A stretch of 64,000 bases of DNA from Plantago elongata (GCA_036897095.1 JAYMSP010000040.1:1-64000), one strand, 5' to 3'. Counted from the first letter of the stretch, positions 27,215 to 39,366 are shown. Numbers and translations are program-made. The notes: generated by a model from the letters alone, not told the origin.

Positions 27215-30171
27215 TTAATTATTATTAGTAATGCGACGCTTGCGATTAGCAGGCTCCTTGTGGGCATTGAAATAAACAGTTGAGACTGGTATGCCGAGAT
27301 CTAGGTGCGATGCGAAAGCCCTGGTGTTAAAGTTCGACCTAGATGTTGGCGGTTCTAGCTGACCATCAACAAGGCGCTTCTGCTGAAATAGCACTAGTAT
27401 GAACCGGTGAATCCCCACTGGGGGCCTCGGCCCCGAGTACGGGAGCACCTCCTTTCCTGCGAATATCTTAAATTTGTTATAAAGTAATTTATATGTGAAA
27501 ATGAAATACCTTAAATTATTGGAAATATTCTTGGAGAAGGCATATGTCTGTCTATTCTCATAGGATTAAGATTAGACTATATTGACAACGAGGTGCGTAG
27601 CAGTTGGTAAGACGATTCCCCTTCAACCGATAGGTCAGAGGTTCAAGCCACAATTGTTGTTTAAAAAAAATACTTAGGATATATTAAAAAAATGAAAAGG
27701 TTCCAATCAAGTTGAAATCTAATAATGTGACTTTGATTTCATTGCAATGCATATTTATTGAAGTTTTTCGAAGCTCCAAAGTCTCGGAGATATCTTGAAG
27801 GAGTTGAAAGGTTGAAAACAGGCCGGGTCTCCTCGGTGCACCCCATCCACAATGAATATGGTATCTACATGAAATGGCACACGGGTCCCATACCCTTTGT
27901 GAGAGGGGTGCACCGGGAACACATATACTTTCCTGTGCATATTATCCTCACTCATGAGCACACATGGAACTTCATCTTAATAATTACACCAAAACAATCA
28001 CACTTAATTTTAGACTTTTTTAATGGATTTCAAAAAATAAAAAATTGATGGACCTATTTAGTACGAGTTGTATTTCTAACTCGGTTTATTTGATGCTAGG
28101 TCTCCCCCGGTGCACTCTAACCCTGATAAAGAGTGTGGCACCCTTATGCCATTTCATTAGATACAATACTTTGTGAAATGGGGTACACCAGGGGAGAGAC
28201 TCGACATTTTTTCAATTGGTAGGGGCTAACATAAACTGGAAAAGTAGCCCATGAACAACTATGTGGTCCATACTGTTGAACTCATCCCTCTAAGGGACGA
28301 GACGGGACGGGACGTTACAACTTCTAAATAATTTTCTTTTATTATTTAAATCGATAAAATATTATCACATGATTTAAATAAGTTATTGGTTTAAACCCTA
28401 ACAGAGGATCAGTGACATGTGTAGTGGCATATCTAGTGGCTGTTGGGATGGACATTTGAGTGGGCATTTGGATGGATTTTGGTGAAAATTATGTTTGGAT
28501 GGACATTTGAGTGTGGTATTTTAAGTGTATTTTAGGCCAAATCATTATTCATCGAGTCAGATTCAAATTTCCATCCAAACACCCCCTAGATTTAAATAAG
28601 TAGGACCTAGGTTGAATGAAGTTGAAAGATAGGTGATATGTGGGGTTATATGGTTTGTTATTTTTCGAATGTATTTAATTAATGTGACCTCAAGAAAAAA
28701 CAGAGAAGATAAATTTGTAGTGAAGTTGCAATCCTAAGAACTAGACATGGGTGATCTAATTTCAAGTTCTTAGGGTCGAAAATGGTGTAGGCGTGGTAAG
28801 GAATGTTCAAGTTTGTTTTAAGTCTCAACTCAAGAAACTAGACTGAGTGATCTAGTTCTAAAATTGATGTTCATTGTTCCTGTTGAACTTGTTTGGAGTT
28901 TGAGAAGGTTGGAAATGTAGATGGCGTAGGTCGGGAAAGTTTTCTTGTATTTGGTATTTGGATATTGGATCGTTGGATGTGATGTTAACTTGTATTCTTG
29001 GAGAGAATTTCTATGCTGTTTATAACTTTGCTCAATTGTTAATAATTATTTTACATTTCAAAATCGAAAAAAAAAGAAAGAGAAGTTGGTATTTAGTAAC
29101 CTGACAAAATCAGTAGATAGTATATTAGCAAGTTTTATAGAGACAGTATATAAGCAAGTTTCACGAGGGACGAATTCTATGTTACTAATAAAAACGCTCA
29201 TGTTATTAATTAAAATATACATGTCGAGATGTTGGACTTTTTTATATTACAATATGACTTATTTTAATATGGGTGTTTTGATAATAATATGGGAGTTTTT
29301 ATTGATAACATGGTCTGTCTCTATAAAATTTTATGATATTATATTTTAGTATTATAAGCTAATTAGGAAATAAAGGCTAGTGTAAGTATAGTGTGACATT
29401 TAATTTAGGTGTACGAAAGAGTACTAATATAAATTACCACAAGTGACATTAGAACCACCCGGGATATCCGTTACGATCCTGCCAAACAAAACATCAAGTT
29501 TTAATTATCAATCTCTACTAATCATTATAAAGCTGACATAAACTATAACTTAACTTTTATTCTATGAAAAGTCTATCTATAAACTGTAATGCCTTAATAC
29601 TTAGAATCTAACCAATTGGATTAGGCCTCTTGCTCAACTTGTATAAAGTTTTAGTGGATACTCGTATGCGTATTACAAAAAGGTTTTTCTTGATACGTGA
29701 CAATTGCATAATCGTATGCCTTATGCTTACCAATGAACCCATTCACGCATAATTGGTTCGCTCGGACTTGGAGCATCAGGGTCCGTCATCACCTGCCCAT
29801 GCATTAAACCGTAAAACATCGATCGATCTCAATTAGCTAGAAAATTCAAGAAATACAAATGGAGAAACAAGTTGGTGAATAATCCAATGCACAGACAAAG
29901 GTAACTAGCGGCTGCGGGTTTACAACGTTTATCGAGAGAGGAAAGGAAAGAGAGAGAGAGAGAGATGCGCAAGTACCAAAGTGTACAAGTCATTAGGACG
30001 GCCAGTAATGGTAACCCTGGGCGGAGTAGCGGCCATGGAAGGCTTGATGTCGCAACCATTAGTGACATGCTTGGAGCCATAGTAGACGGACATGTACACA
30101 CTAGGCACAAACATGTCGACCACATCACCAATCACTCTCCCAACCACCAATGGATCCACATTGACACTCAT
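27215..30171 (-). CDS. MFT: MOTHER OF FT AND TFL1 (MFT), PEBP family
   Basis: Four exons: 29977-30171 (195 nt), 29731-29792 (62 nt), 29438-29478 (41 nt) and 27215-27456 (242 nt); 179 residues. Exons 2 and 3 have exactly the sizes conserved in FT/TFL1 genes. It starts [21 protein letters not shown] and has the MFT-type [20 protein letters not shown] and [15 protein letters not shown]. At the position of FT Tyr85 / TFL1 His88 it has Trp83 (REWVHW), the MFT-class residue. MFT genes act mainly in seeds, tuning dormancy and germination through ABA and gibberellin signalling, rather than in flowering. The last intron (27457-29437) is about 2 kb and holds several small elements. The promoter has an RY motif and two ACGTG boxes (separate entry). 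Confidence 0.96.
27585..27668 (+). mobile_element. tRNA-derived SINE (CAACGARGTG family) in MFT intron 3
   Basis: It starts about GACAACGAGGTGCGTAGCAG, continues with TTGGTAAGAC (box A region) and GAGGTTCAAGCC (box B), and ends in an A run. It is antisense to MFT. The same family is found at 36309-36400 and 43374-43450. No clear target duplication seen for this copy. Confidence 0.65.
27825..27919. mobile_element. Small foldback element 1 in MFT intron 3
   Basis: The left end GGGTCTCCTCGGTGCACCCC is mirrored by GAGGGGTGCACCGGG at the right, with about 55 bases between. A related copy lies at 28099-28200. Family not assigned. Confidence 0.6.
28099..28200. mobile_element. Small foldback element 2 in MFT intron 3
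   Basis: The left end GGTCTCCCCCGGTGCACTC is the imperfect reverse complement of the right end GGGTACACCAGGGGAGAGAC. The terminal sequence matches foldback element 1, about 180 bases away. Family not assigned. Confidence 0.6.
28437..28586. mobile_element. Tourist-like MITE in MFT intron 3
   Basis: 150 bp with imperfect terminal repeats of about 28 bases: TGGCTGTTGGGATGGACATT on the left against GGGGGTGTTTGGATGGAAAT (reverse complement) on the right. A three-base direct repeat TAG flanks it (28434-28436 and 28587-28589). GGGTGTTTGG-type ends with a 3-bp duplication suggest PIF/Harbinger-Tourist. A related copy lies at 58775-58890. Confidence 0.65.
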
Positions 30172-30248
30172 ACTTAATATTAGTATTAGTATATAATGTA
30201 TGCTTGATTATGAAGTAATATTTGGTTAATGATGAACATGGAGATGGT

Positions 30249-30405
30249 TATTTATAGGGTGTGAAAGAGCAGAGATGGTATGCACCTATAGGACATGCAC
30301 AGGGCAAAGCAAAAAGCCAAGCACCACGTGTGCAGGACAATCTATACAACTTTACTTGAGCTAAAAACCAAATCAGATATTTTGCTACGTTATTGGCACG
30401 TGTCG
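30249..30405 (-). promoter_or_regulatory. MFT promoter: TATA, RY and two ACGTG boxes
   Basis: TATAAATA (minus strand) at 30249-30256 lies about 80 bases above the ATG. An RY core (CATGCA) is at 30294-30299, a G-box CACGTG at 30325-30330, and an ABRE-type CACGTGTC at about 30398-30405. RY elements are bound by B3 factors such as ABI3/FUS3, and ACGTG boxes by bZIP factors such as ABI5, both known regulators of Arabidopsis MFT. Conservation of function here is inferred. Confidence 0.6.
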
Positions 30406-32315
30406 GGGTTTATTGGTGTTTGAGCATCTGGTATAATGTGTCGGAAACCACGAGATTACTAATTGTCGTTGCCTCTCTCAAGCATGGATGATTGGGGATT
30501 GTTAAACGCTTCGACCGTTTTTATAAAGGCAGAATGCATTTTTATATATTATAATAAGTTAAATAAATTATATAATATAGAATTAGACCTAATTTTCATA
30601 AGATTTATGAAATTATTATATTTTCGAACATATATAAACCCATATACACTACGATACCATAACGTAATGAAAATTAATATTATAAAATTATTAATCATAC
30701 TTTACAAATGATGATGAATTTGAGATGTTTATATTGTTATAATTCATATTCGTAATCGTTAATATTTGTTTAATTATTTAATATAGTTAAATTAATTAAC
30801 TTCACATTAATAATTTTTTTTGTTTAAATTAGAAAAAAAACAGAAACTGACCAGGACCTGTCCTGGCAGATCTGCCGATCAGAGCGGAGCTGCTGCATAG
30901 CTCCAGACCGGCTTTTCCTGTGGGTTCGGGGCGGTGGAGTTCTTCGTATTCTTCTTCTTCATTCTTCGTGTTCTTTTAAATTTTCTTCATTTTTTTCTGG
31001 TTAATATGATTGGATCAAGTAAACATGTTTAGATGTTTTTGTAGATAAAATTGTAATGATTTATAATTATAGGACTATTTTTTGAATTATAATAGTTGTG
31101 GTGTTGTTTGTAATATATAAAAATGCGTCCTGCATTTAATATTTCTATTGATGATTTGATGCGCTATTGCTCCATCCGCCCCACAACAACTTCGGTTTAA
31201 ATGAATTCGGTGTGGATTTTAGTATTCAAAATGGTGGTTAATTGAACTTGTATAGAGAGTAAGTTTAACGAATAAAAGTAAGAAATTAATAAATGAAGTA
31301 TATTACCGAGTGAATAAAGTAGAAACTATGTTTCAGTTTAAGATATTAAGATATAACTGTAGATTAATATGGATTTTAGTATTTAAAATAGTGCTTAATT
31401 GAAATTGCATAGAGAGTCAACGAATAAAAGTATGAAAAATAATAAATGAAGTATATTATCGAGTGAATAAAGTAGAAACTATGTTTTCGTTTAAGATATA
31501 GTCATAGATTGATATTGTAACAAATAAGCAAAGAAAAGTTGATGATTGAGACGGAGAGTAAAACTTATTGTTATTTTCAAGTATTTGAATTTGTTAAACA
31601 TTGTAATTTTCAATATAAATAAAGTATACATGCTACAATCATAATACTATATCATGAAGCATCATGAATCCCTACATTATATTCTATCGGAGAATAAACC
31701 TTTATTGAGTAATAAATTGCAAATAGAATCATTTTCGGCTCTCTATTAAGGGTGTCAAATTTACAGAGTTTTAGAAGGCTCCGATTACCTTAATTAGGGA
31801 GCAACTGGTGTTTTAAAATACAAGTATAATGTTATAAATATAATACGAATTAATAATGTTTAATAATTTTATGTGCATTTTTCAATGTGAGTAAGCTTTT
31901 AATCATAATTCCTAATTTTTATGATTATAACTATAATATTTATTGGGCCTTTTAGGTTTATAGCGAAGATCTCCAAGGAGTCTTGCTTAATAATTATCTA
32001 ATTTTATTATAGCTTATGAAGTCCAATAGACCTGTATTATTGAAAATTATGGTTCAGTTATTAATTAAATATGGAGACATTGTTTTAAATAATATTAATT
32101 ATAATTTATTAGTGAGGATGTTACATAGTTTTTGTCTGTGTAAGTATATGGTGATAAAAAAAAGAACAATTAAGAAAAATGTAACAAACTCTTACTACAG
32201 CTACTGCAAGAAGCTTAACAAAAAGATATTACAATGTTATACAACCTAACTATATATAAAAACACCAAAAACCTCCATATAAGAAATGATATAAAATAGT
32301 ACTGCCAAAAAACTC
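30406..32315. other. Intergenic region, MFT promoter to laccase 3' end
   Basis: Very AT-rich except for a GC-rich island with short palindromes at about 30840-30960. A 158-bp tandem duplication lies at 31212-31527. No gene seen. Confidence 0.5.
31212..31527. repeat. Tandem duplication, period 158 bp
   Basis: TGGATTTTAGTATTYAAAAT begins each unit (31212 and 31370), and both continue with shared blocks CGAATAAAAGTA, AATAAATGAAGTATATTA and GAGTGAATAAAGTAGAAACT. The copies differ by small indels and substitutions. Confidence 0.85.
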
Positions 32316-35300
32316 TCAACAAGGAGGTAGATCACTTGGAGGAGGAAGCAACCTTTGGTGAGGCTCTTTACCACTTTTGACAATGAACCCCATAGCCAAA
32401 CCCCATGTTGTATGTTCCTCAAGATGGCAATGTATGAACCAAACTCCTGGATTATCTGCATTGATTCGAAGTGCCGCCCATCCTCCCATCGGCACAGCCA
32501 CCGTGTTCCTCTCAGGAGGATCCACCAGATTATATGTTTTAGGATCCTTCTCCGCAGCGAAATTACCGAAACCTCTTCCCACAATAAAGAAATTATGTCC
32601 ATGAATGTGGATAGGATGGTTTTCAGGATTCAAAAAGTTGGTATCTTGGAGCACAATCTCTAGCTTTGTGCCAAACTCTACCTCTAGTACTCGAGTGCCA
32701 AAGTTCGTGTTCATATTTTCAGTCACAGGGTCTACACCAGTATAGTTGAAGGCATTAGGTGGCTTCTCGGGAAAATCGGGCGAGTAGGAAGTTTTGAGGT
32801 TACGGTAGTGGGATTCAAGAATGGACAATGAAGGTCGAACAAATGATTGATTGTTCATCGAAGCGTAAAACTGCTTGTGTAAATAACCGTTACAAGTTTG
32901 GTTAACAGGGCAGTCTTGGAGGTTCAAACTTATAGTGACAACCACACGTTTGTCAATCTTTTTAGGTACGTTGCAAGGATAATCTTTCGATCCTAAACTG
33001 CGTAGGTTGTTTGCATATCGTGCGGCAAACGGGGTGTCCTCCATTAGGGGAAGGTTAGGAGGCAAGGTGTAAGGTGGCATGGGGAGACTCTGAGTTTCAG
33101 GTTTTGAGTTCATTAGAGTGTTTTTGTATTTTAAGAAACCAATTGTAGTTGAGTTGTCAAATGGAAAAACAGAAGTGAGGTAAGGCCTTGCTGCCATGAC
33201 AAACATGTTTGTAGAATCCGGAACTTGATCTGCGGTTAGTAGAACATTTGTGGTCTGTCCTGGAGCGATCATGATGGCTGGCGTGGTGAAGGGCTTTGTG
33301 TAAGCCGCATCAATTTCAACAACAGTTAGTGTGTGGTTCGCTATAGCAAAGAAGAGCTCATCATTCAGAGCCGCGTTTATTATTCTCAACAAGTAAGTCT
33401 GTCCACGCTCCACTGCTGCAACAAAAGTGTCTGCATATATTATGAGCGAAAAGTAGTGTTAATTGCTGACACGATCCGATGAGATTCAACAATCGATTGG
33501 TTGTTTCAAATGTACCTTTCGTGGAACAAGGGTACGTTGGCCCCGGAAGACCGTTAATGGTATATGCCGTGGAAGAATTAGGTCCATCGCCATACAACTT
33601 CATTACCCGCTCCATTTCTTCAACATCATCTTGAAACCACTCACCTATACATGTATAACACATTACCATTTTGTGGGCAAGAATCCTGATTTAGCCATTT
33701 CACTAACTTGTTAACATTGATTTTTTGTTGAAATTTAGTAGGGATTTCAAAAGTATAGCATGCTAATGTGGATTTTAGCGCTCTCCTTGTGATGCAGCCG
33801 CCGAACCTTGGGAAGTCGGATTTCAAGACGCAACTAGCCCTATGATGCAAGAAGTTCCAGAGGTTTGGAAAACTAGATCTACATGATTAGGTGTGTAATG
33901 CATAGGCTTTTGACCTTAAAGAAACTTGATGTTAGTTAAGCAAAAGGATAAAGTGGGAGGAAAGATTATTACCAAAAATGATAGGAATGATGTGTTGTTG
34001 GATATGAGGAGCGGAGAATGGAAAGGGCATGCGAGGTTGAATGATGAAAGCACCATAGACTGAAGCACGTTGCCATGAATAATGAGCATGCCACCACAAG
34101 GTTCCTCTTTGTTCTACCACCGTGAAATTATATGTGTAACTCTTGCCTCCTCCGATCGGGCATTGTGTTACGTACGCTGGCCCATCGGCCCATCCACTTC
34201 TTAGCTGTCGAACTCCATGCCTGCCCAACCCACCATATCATTCAATCAAATAATTAACTGATAAGTTAGTTGGTAGCGATAATATGTATTCTAAATTCTG
34301 ATGTAAAAAGAGTGTAATCATATACCTGAAATACTTTATACTATACAACTTAATTATATTTATATGGCCACCAATTAATCAATTGTAATTGCTTATCATG
34401 AACTAGAAATTGACAGGTCGCCAATGACGCATAGTGTCAAATATAAAAGTTTCAACCAATTATATTAAAACTTGATATTGAACTATTTAGGTGTAACAAA
34501 AGCGAATTTTAGGCTTTAAACTATTGCAAAGTAACCATTTTATCCTGCAAAATCCAAATTCTCATTGAATTGACACCCTATTTTAAGATCAACTATATTG
34601 ATAAATAGGGACTGATTGGTATAGAATTTGAGTGGTCGTTTTTAATTGAAATTGAACTTTTTTTATAAAATATTCAATTTGAGTGGGTAGATGGCCGCTC
34701 CAGCAATATAACAAATATGGCCTAGAATAACCATTAGGATTAGGAGCTTAGTCCACATCACATGCTCTAAACTCTAAAGAGCTTGTTCAGAAATCTCAGC
34801 AAAAGATATATTATTATGACAAATCAAGTATTAGAAGTTAACTTGCACGCAAAATCAAAAGTTACTTGCATATATTTGATATACACAATTATGATAATGA
34901 GTTGTGATCCATCCATCCCATTAAACTAGTTAACACAAAGTTTATATAACGTTCTGTGAATGTATTTTATAATGGTAGATTTTATATTCATTTATTATTT
35001 CCCAATACGTATATCAGGCACGATTCAAATGGTAAAACGTTATCGGTATTGAAGAATCGAAACACAGTACATATATATTGATGCATGGAAGGGACAAAAA
35101 TGAAATGCTAGAGATTAACTTATATACTTACCAATGGATAGTAGTGTTGCGAGCAACCTTGTTAGTAACCGTAATAAGCACATTGTCCCCTTCATGAACG
35201 GCGATAGTCGGACCGGGATACTTGCCGTTTACTGTTAAAATTGTTTTCTTCTGACAAAGCCGCGTTACATCCTTCCATTGTACCTGCAAAGTGAGTTCAA

Positions 35301-35554
35301 TTCGTATCGTCGTCATTTTCTCCGAAGTGAAGTATGTTCTTACTTTTTCATTTATACAATATACTATATACGTGATCCTGCAATGCAATATCGAATTCTA
35401 AAAAAGTCACCGAGCATTCAATATCAAACTCAAAATGTGGAAAACTTACATTAAATTGGAAGTGCTTGACATTGGAAGCCTGAGAAGGATGTGGCAAAGC
35501 AAGTGTCAATGCTATAAGGATTAGAAGTTGGTAATTATAAGATTTATTCTCCAT
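32316..35554 (-). CDS. Laccase, secreted multicopper oxidase
   Basis: Five exons: 35450-35554, 35132-35283, 33973-34220, 33516-33644, 32316-33430; 1749 nt, 582 residues, in frame. A signal peptide ([20 protein letters not shown]) is followed by three cupredoxin domains. The copper ligands are complete: HWHG (residues 85-88), WWHAH (128-132), HPIHIHGH and HCHLEEH (545-551, with the type 1 Cys546). The axial position ten residues after that Cys is Leu556. Plant laccases oxidise monolignols and other phenolics in the cell wall with oxygen as acceptor, driving lignin polymerisation. The ATG at 35554 was preferred over an in-frame upstream start because it opens the signal peptide. A TATATATA lies near 35624, about 70 bases upstream. 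Subgroup not assigned. Confidence 0.95.
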
Positions 35555-35949
35555 TTGTGGAACCTTCACTAATGGAGCTACTCTCTTTTTCCGACCTACC
35601 AAACCTTGCTGCACAAGGTCCCATATATATAGGCAATGGCATAATTTGCCATAAACTAGTCTTATGCTACAACATTGTACTTACTCCCCTTTTTTTAATT
35701 CACTTGATTGCAAGACTAGTGATTTCGACAGATGCTAGTAGTTCTACATGCTAAAATGGTAAATTACATGTAAACCATACAAGTATACGCCTAGGACTAT
35801 AACAATACCTATAATTTCAATTGTGTGAGATAAAATGAAATTAGTGATGATGAGTTTGAGATGTATCACTCTATCCCGGTCTGGAGAGAGTATGATTTAG
35901 AAATTAAAATTGAATTTTCGTCTATTTTTCACATGCAAAAACATAATTA

Positions 35950-36450
35950 TTAGGTAAAAATTTATAAAATTAACATATTTATTCCGTTAGATTTCAAAAA
36001 TACTAAAATAAAAAATAAGTAAATTCTAAAAAAAATATTATTTTATTTTTAAAAACATTTTAGAAGGTAAATTTAATTTTAATATTTGTATTTTTCTAAG
36101 TTAAATATTAATATGGTGATAGGGCGATCGCCTTACCGCCTTGGCGACGCCCCATCACCCTTCCGCCTTAGGAATATTTAAATTAGAAAAATATAAATAT
36201 TAATTAAAAATCAAATTTACCTTTTAAAATATTTTAAAAAAATAAAATAATACTTTTTTAGAATTACCTATATTTTTATTTTAATATTTTAAAATCTAAT
36301 GAAATAAACAACGAAGTGTACCTTAGTTGGTAAGTCGCTTCACCTCCAATCAATAGGTCGGGATTCGAGTCACCCTTTAACTGTTTAAAAAAAATAAATA
36401 AAATCTAATAAAATAAATACGCTAATTTTTTAATTTTTTACTTATTGTTA
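35950..36450. mobile_element. Long foldback element with a GC-rich centre
   Basis: Left arm (about 35950-36118) and right arm (about 36172-36450) are imperfect reverse complements. Matching pieces include TTATTTTATTTTT, AAGGTAAATTT, ATATTTGTATTTTTCTAA and CCGTTAGATTT against their mirrored forms. The loop at about 36119-36171 is strikingly GC-rich (GGGCGATCGCC, CGCCTTGGCGACGCC) in an AT-rich setting. The right arm is interrupted by a SINE (36309-36400). No coding capacity. Family unassigned; it looks like a foldback MITE. Confidence 0.7.
36309..36400 (+). mobile_element. SINE (CAACGARGTG family) with 17-bp target duplication
   Basis: 92 bp, starting CAACGAAGTGTACC, with TTGGTAAGTC (box A region), a box B-like GGATTCGAGTC and an A-rich tail. 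It is flanked by AAATCTAATGAAATAAA (36292-36308) and AAATCTAATAAAATAAA (36401-36417), a target duplication with one difference. It is inserted in the right arm of the foldback element. Confidence 0.85.
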
Positions 36451-37466
36451 AGTAGGTTTCGTCCCGAATTCTATCTTACTTCTTCCATCATATGTAGAAT
36501 GGAAGATTCTGTTTGAAACATTCTCGAAGGAGCGACATTGCAACAATACAGGTTTTTTCTATTGTTACACGGATTTACAATTATGCCCACATAATCTAAT
36601 TAGTCCATGGTTGTTACAATTAAGTGGGAAGTTTTAGATGGGGTTGGTAAATATGATAGATTAACTCCAACCACAAATAAATGGTTTAATAATTAGACCT
36701 ATCTGTTGGTACTTCTCTGGTCAAAATCCGTAAAATCAAATTCATTTTTGGTAGAAGAGGGATTTGAGTTCATTTAAGAAAAGTCTCTAGTTTAAATTTT
36801 ATAAATATAAAAATCATCGTTAAGAGAATTATCCCTTTAAAAAAGGATTCAATAATATTCGGTTGGATTAGTGGTATAGGCGGATATTTATGAGAAAAAG
36901 GTAAAAAAAAAGGATGTTACATTCGTATGAGACATTTGGCCGGTTGAGGAATTTGGATGAACAAAATTCTGTCCCAATAAGTCCAATATTATCAAAGAGA
37001 TTCGAGTGTATGAGAATACAAATTGGACAGTGATTAATTCGAAATAAACCTAAATAATTAATTGTCACAATCTCAATGCACGAGGGGTCTTGAAAATGAT
37101 ATTGTTTTTTATCTCATCATATGTGCTTAAACTAAAGCTAATTACTCATATTACAACATTATAATATCCACATTTGGATTCTAATGATAAATTCTTTTGA
37201 TTATATGAATATAAAAGTACTTAAACGAACTCCAACTTATTATGATGCATGATTAAGACAAAACATCAAGCTACCTCAACAAGATCTCTTTGCTGTTTGG
37301 AATATCCACATATTGGCGACTAAACTGTGAAGTGTCTAGGGTTTTGTTCTTAGTATACTAGTAACCAAAGCGAGACCATATATTTTTAGTGAAATCAAAT
37401 TGACGATCTGTTAATGAGAAAGTTGACCCGAAAGAGTTCAAATGTAAATGTGTGATACGTAAATGA
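36451..37466. other. AT-rich intergenic region
   Basis: No gene, RNA or clear element recognised. Confidence 0.5.
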
Positions 37467-37992
37467 TACTCCCTCCGTCACATCAAACATCATACATTAG
37501 GGTTGACGCGTAGTTTTATGCGAAAAGTTAAAGTAATGATAAAAATGAAAAAGGTAAAAAAGAGCGTACATTTAGTGACAAAATGTGTAATTTTTGTGTA
37601 AAGTTGAGACTGTTTATTACTCCCTCCGTTCTTTTAAAATCTTCATAGCTTTCCTTTTTTGGTGTTTCGTTAGAAACTTACTAATCCAAATAAAGAAAGT
37701 TTCCATCCCACTAATTCATTCTTTATTATTTCTCTCACCTACTTTATCATCATTTTATTCAATCTCTCACTTACTTTATAATCCACTTACAACTTTATGA
37801 ATATACTATCATTCACAAACTAATATTTAACTAATTTTTCTCAAATCAAGATAAAGTAACTCCTTGAAAAGTTTTTATTGGACCGGAGAAAGTATTTGTT
37901 AATGGTGGGGTAACTTTTTTTTTAGTAATGTATGGAATTGTGGGATGGTTAAAAATGGTAAATGTATGAAGTTTGTTGGGACTGAAGAAGTA
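37467..37992. mobile_element. Stowaway MITE (outer), split by a second Stowaway
   Basis: The left end TACTCCCTCCGTCACATCAA and the right end (reverse complement) TACTTCTTCAGTCCCAACAA continue alike for about 30 bases (CATCATACATT against CTTCATACATT). The ends carry TA, the Stowaway (Tc1/mariner) target. Without the inner element it would be about 250 bp, a normal Stowaway size. Confidence 0.75.
37618..37894. mobile_element. Stowaway MITE (inner)
   Basis: The left end TACTCCCTCCGTTCTTTT pairs with the right end (reverse complement) TACTTTCTCCGGTCCAAT. TA is at both limits; about 277 bp, AT-rich, non-coding. It is nested inside the outer Stowaway. Confidence 0.82.
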
Positions 37993-39366
37993 TGTATATA
38001 AATATTTATAGAAAAGATAAGGGGACATGCAAGTCGCTATTATTTTATGAATCTTGTCGATTTATCCCTGAGCCTGCTGGTGAGGGTTTCCAAGGCCTCT
38101 CGTACGTGTGTGACCTCTAAGCCATGAAGGCTCTTGTGTGACAGTTTAACGAAACAGTAAAAGAGGCACATACATATAACTCCACAATAAAATTTTAAAC
38201 ATTCCAAATTCAATTCGACTTCTATAGAGACTATCTATTTCCTCTCCTATAAATCCAAATTGAAATCACCATTTCTAAAACAAACCCGAACAATCCATCA
38301 ACTTCACCTATTAAATCAATGCTTTTAAAATTTTCTATAGTCATAGAATTAAAATACATGTTAAATTACTATTTCAGTGACATTATAAACTCGAGAAAAA
38401 CGTTAAATGAATGTCCGTAGCTTTTGGAAAAGGCGAGTCAAACTAATCGATATGTTAACTTTTCATTCCCTTATGTTAAAAGTGCCAACAAAATCAAGCT
38501 AGTCTTGTTGGAATACTATGATGTTGCCGAAGTAAAAAGATGCTGCTTCTCATGCTGATTTAATGTCCACCTCCTTTGCAACACCATTATGAAATACACT
38601 ATATTACCACTCTATCGAGTGATTAAAATGAATCATTATAACGGAGGAGCATTATGACATTCACTAAAAGTATCGGTATTAGGAAAGATTATAATATTAA
38701 TTATAAAAATAGAAAAAACAATTAATAAAGTCAATTAAGTGAAGTGGTAGATTAATTTGTCAATCAAGTGCTGACGGACTTACACATCAAGTCAGACAAG
38801 GAGGATTGACTAATCCATGAATCAAGTGATGACTAATATTGACTTAGTTAGATGAACGAGCTCGACTCATTAATGAATTGTAAAATGTACTTTATCCTTC
38901 ATGAGTTAGCCACTATGAAGTATTTGAGATGGCGTGGGATGACCACTTCACATTCCACAACTGACCCTAACGTTCATTCATTATACCTGGATTTACGTGA
39001 TTCGGTCTAACTTTACCGTACAATTTATTTACTTTCAATTATGTCCAGACGAAGATAACACAGGCTTAGACGACGTCAATGGCATCATGGGTTCCACTTC
39101 CATGACATGAAGGAAGTGTTAAATTGAACGGAACCACCATGAGAAGAAAAGTATTGAAGAAGAACAAGGTGGATAATAGTACAGCAAGCCTCTGAACTTG
39201 CAAACACTCTCAACCACACATGAGTAAACTCATAGCAATGGAAAATTCAGTATTCCTCCTTTCAACCTTGATATATTCTCTTCTTGACCCGCCAATAAAG
39301 AAACGAATAAAAACAACTAAAATTCGACACCATTTCAATTGAATCAATTCAATTATCTGTTCTTCA
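37993..39366. other. Upstream region of the DUF1295 gene
   Basis: AT-rich intergenic DNA plus the presumed promoter and leader of the following gene. Nothing else recognised. Confidence 0.45.

Noticed and set aside
36119-36171. A restriction-palindrome-rich island as a regulatory element
   Set aside because: It is the loop of the foldback element; no gene start is near.
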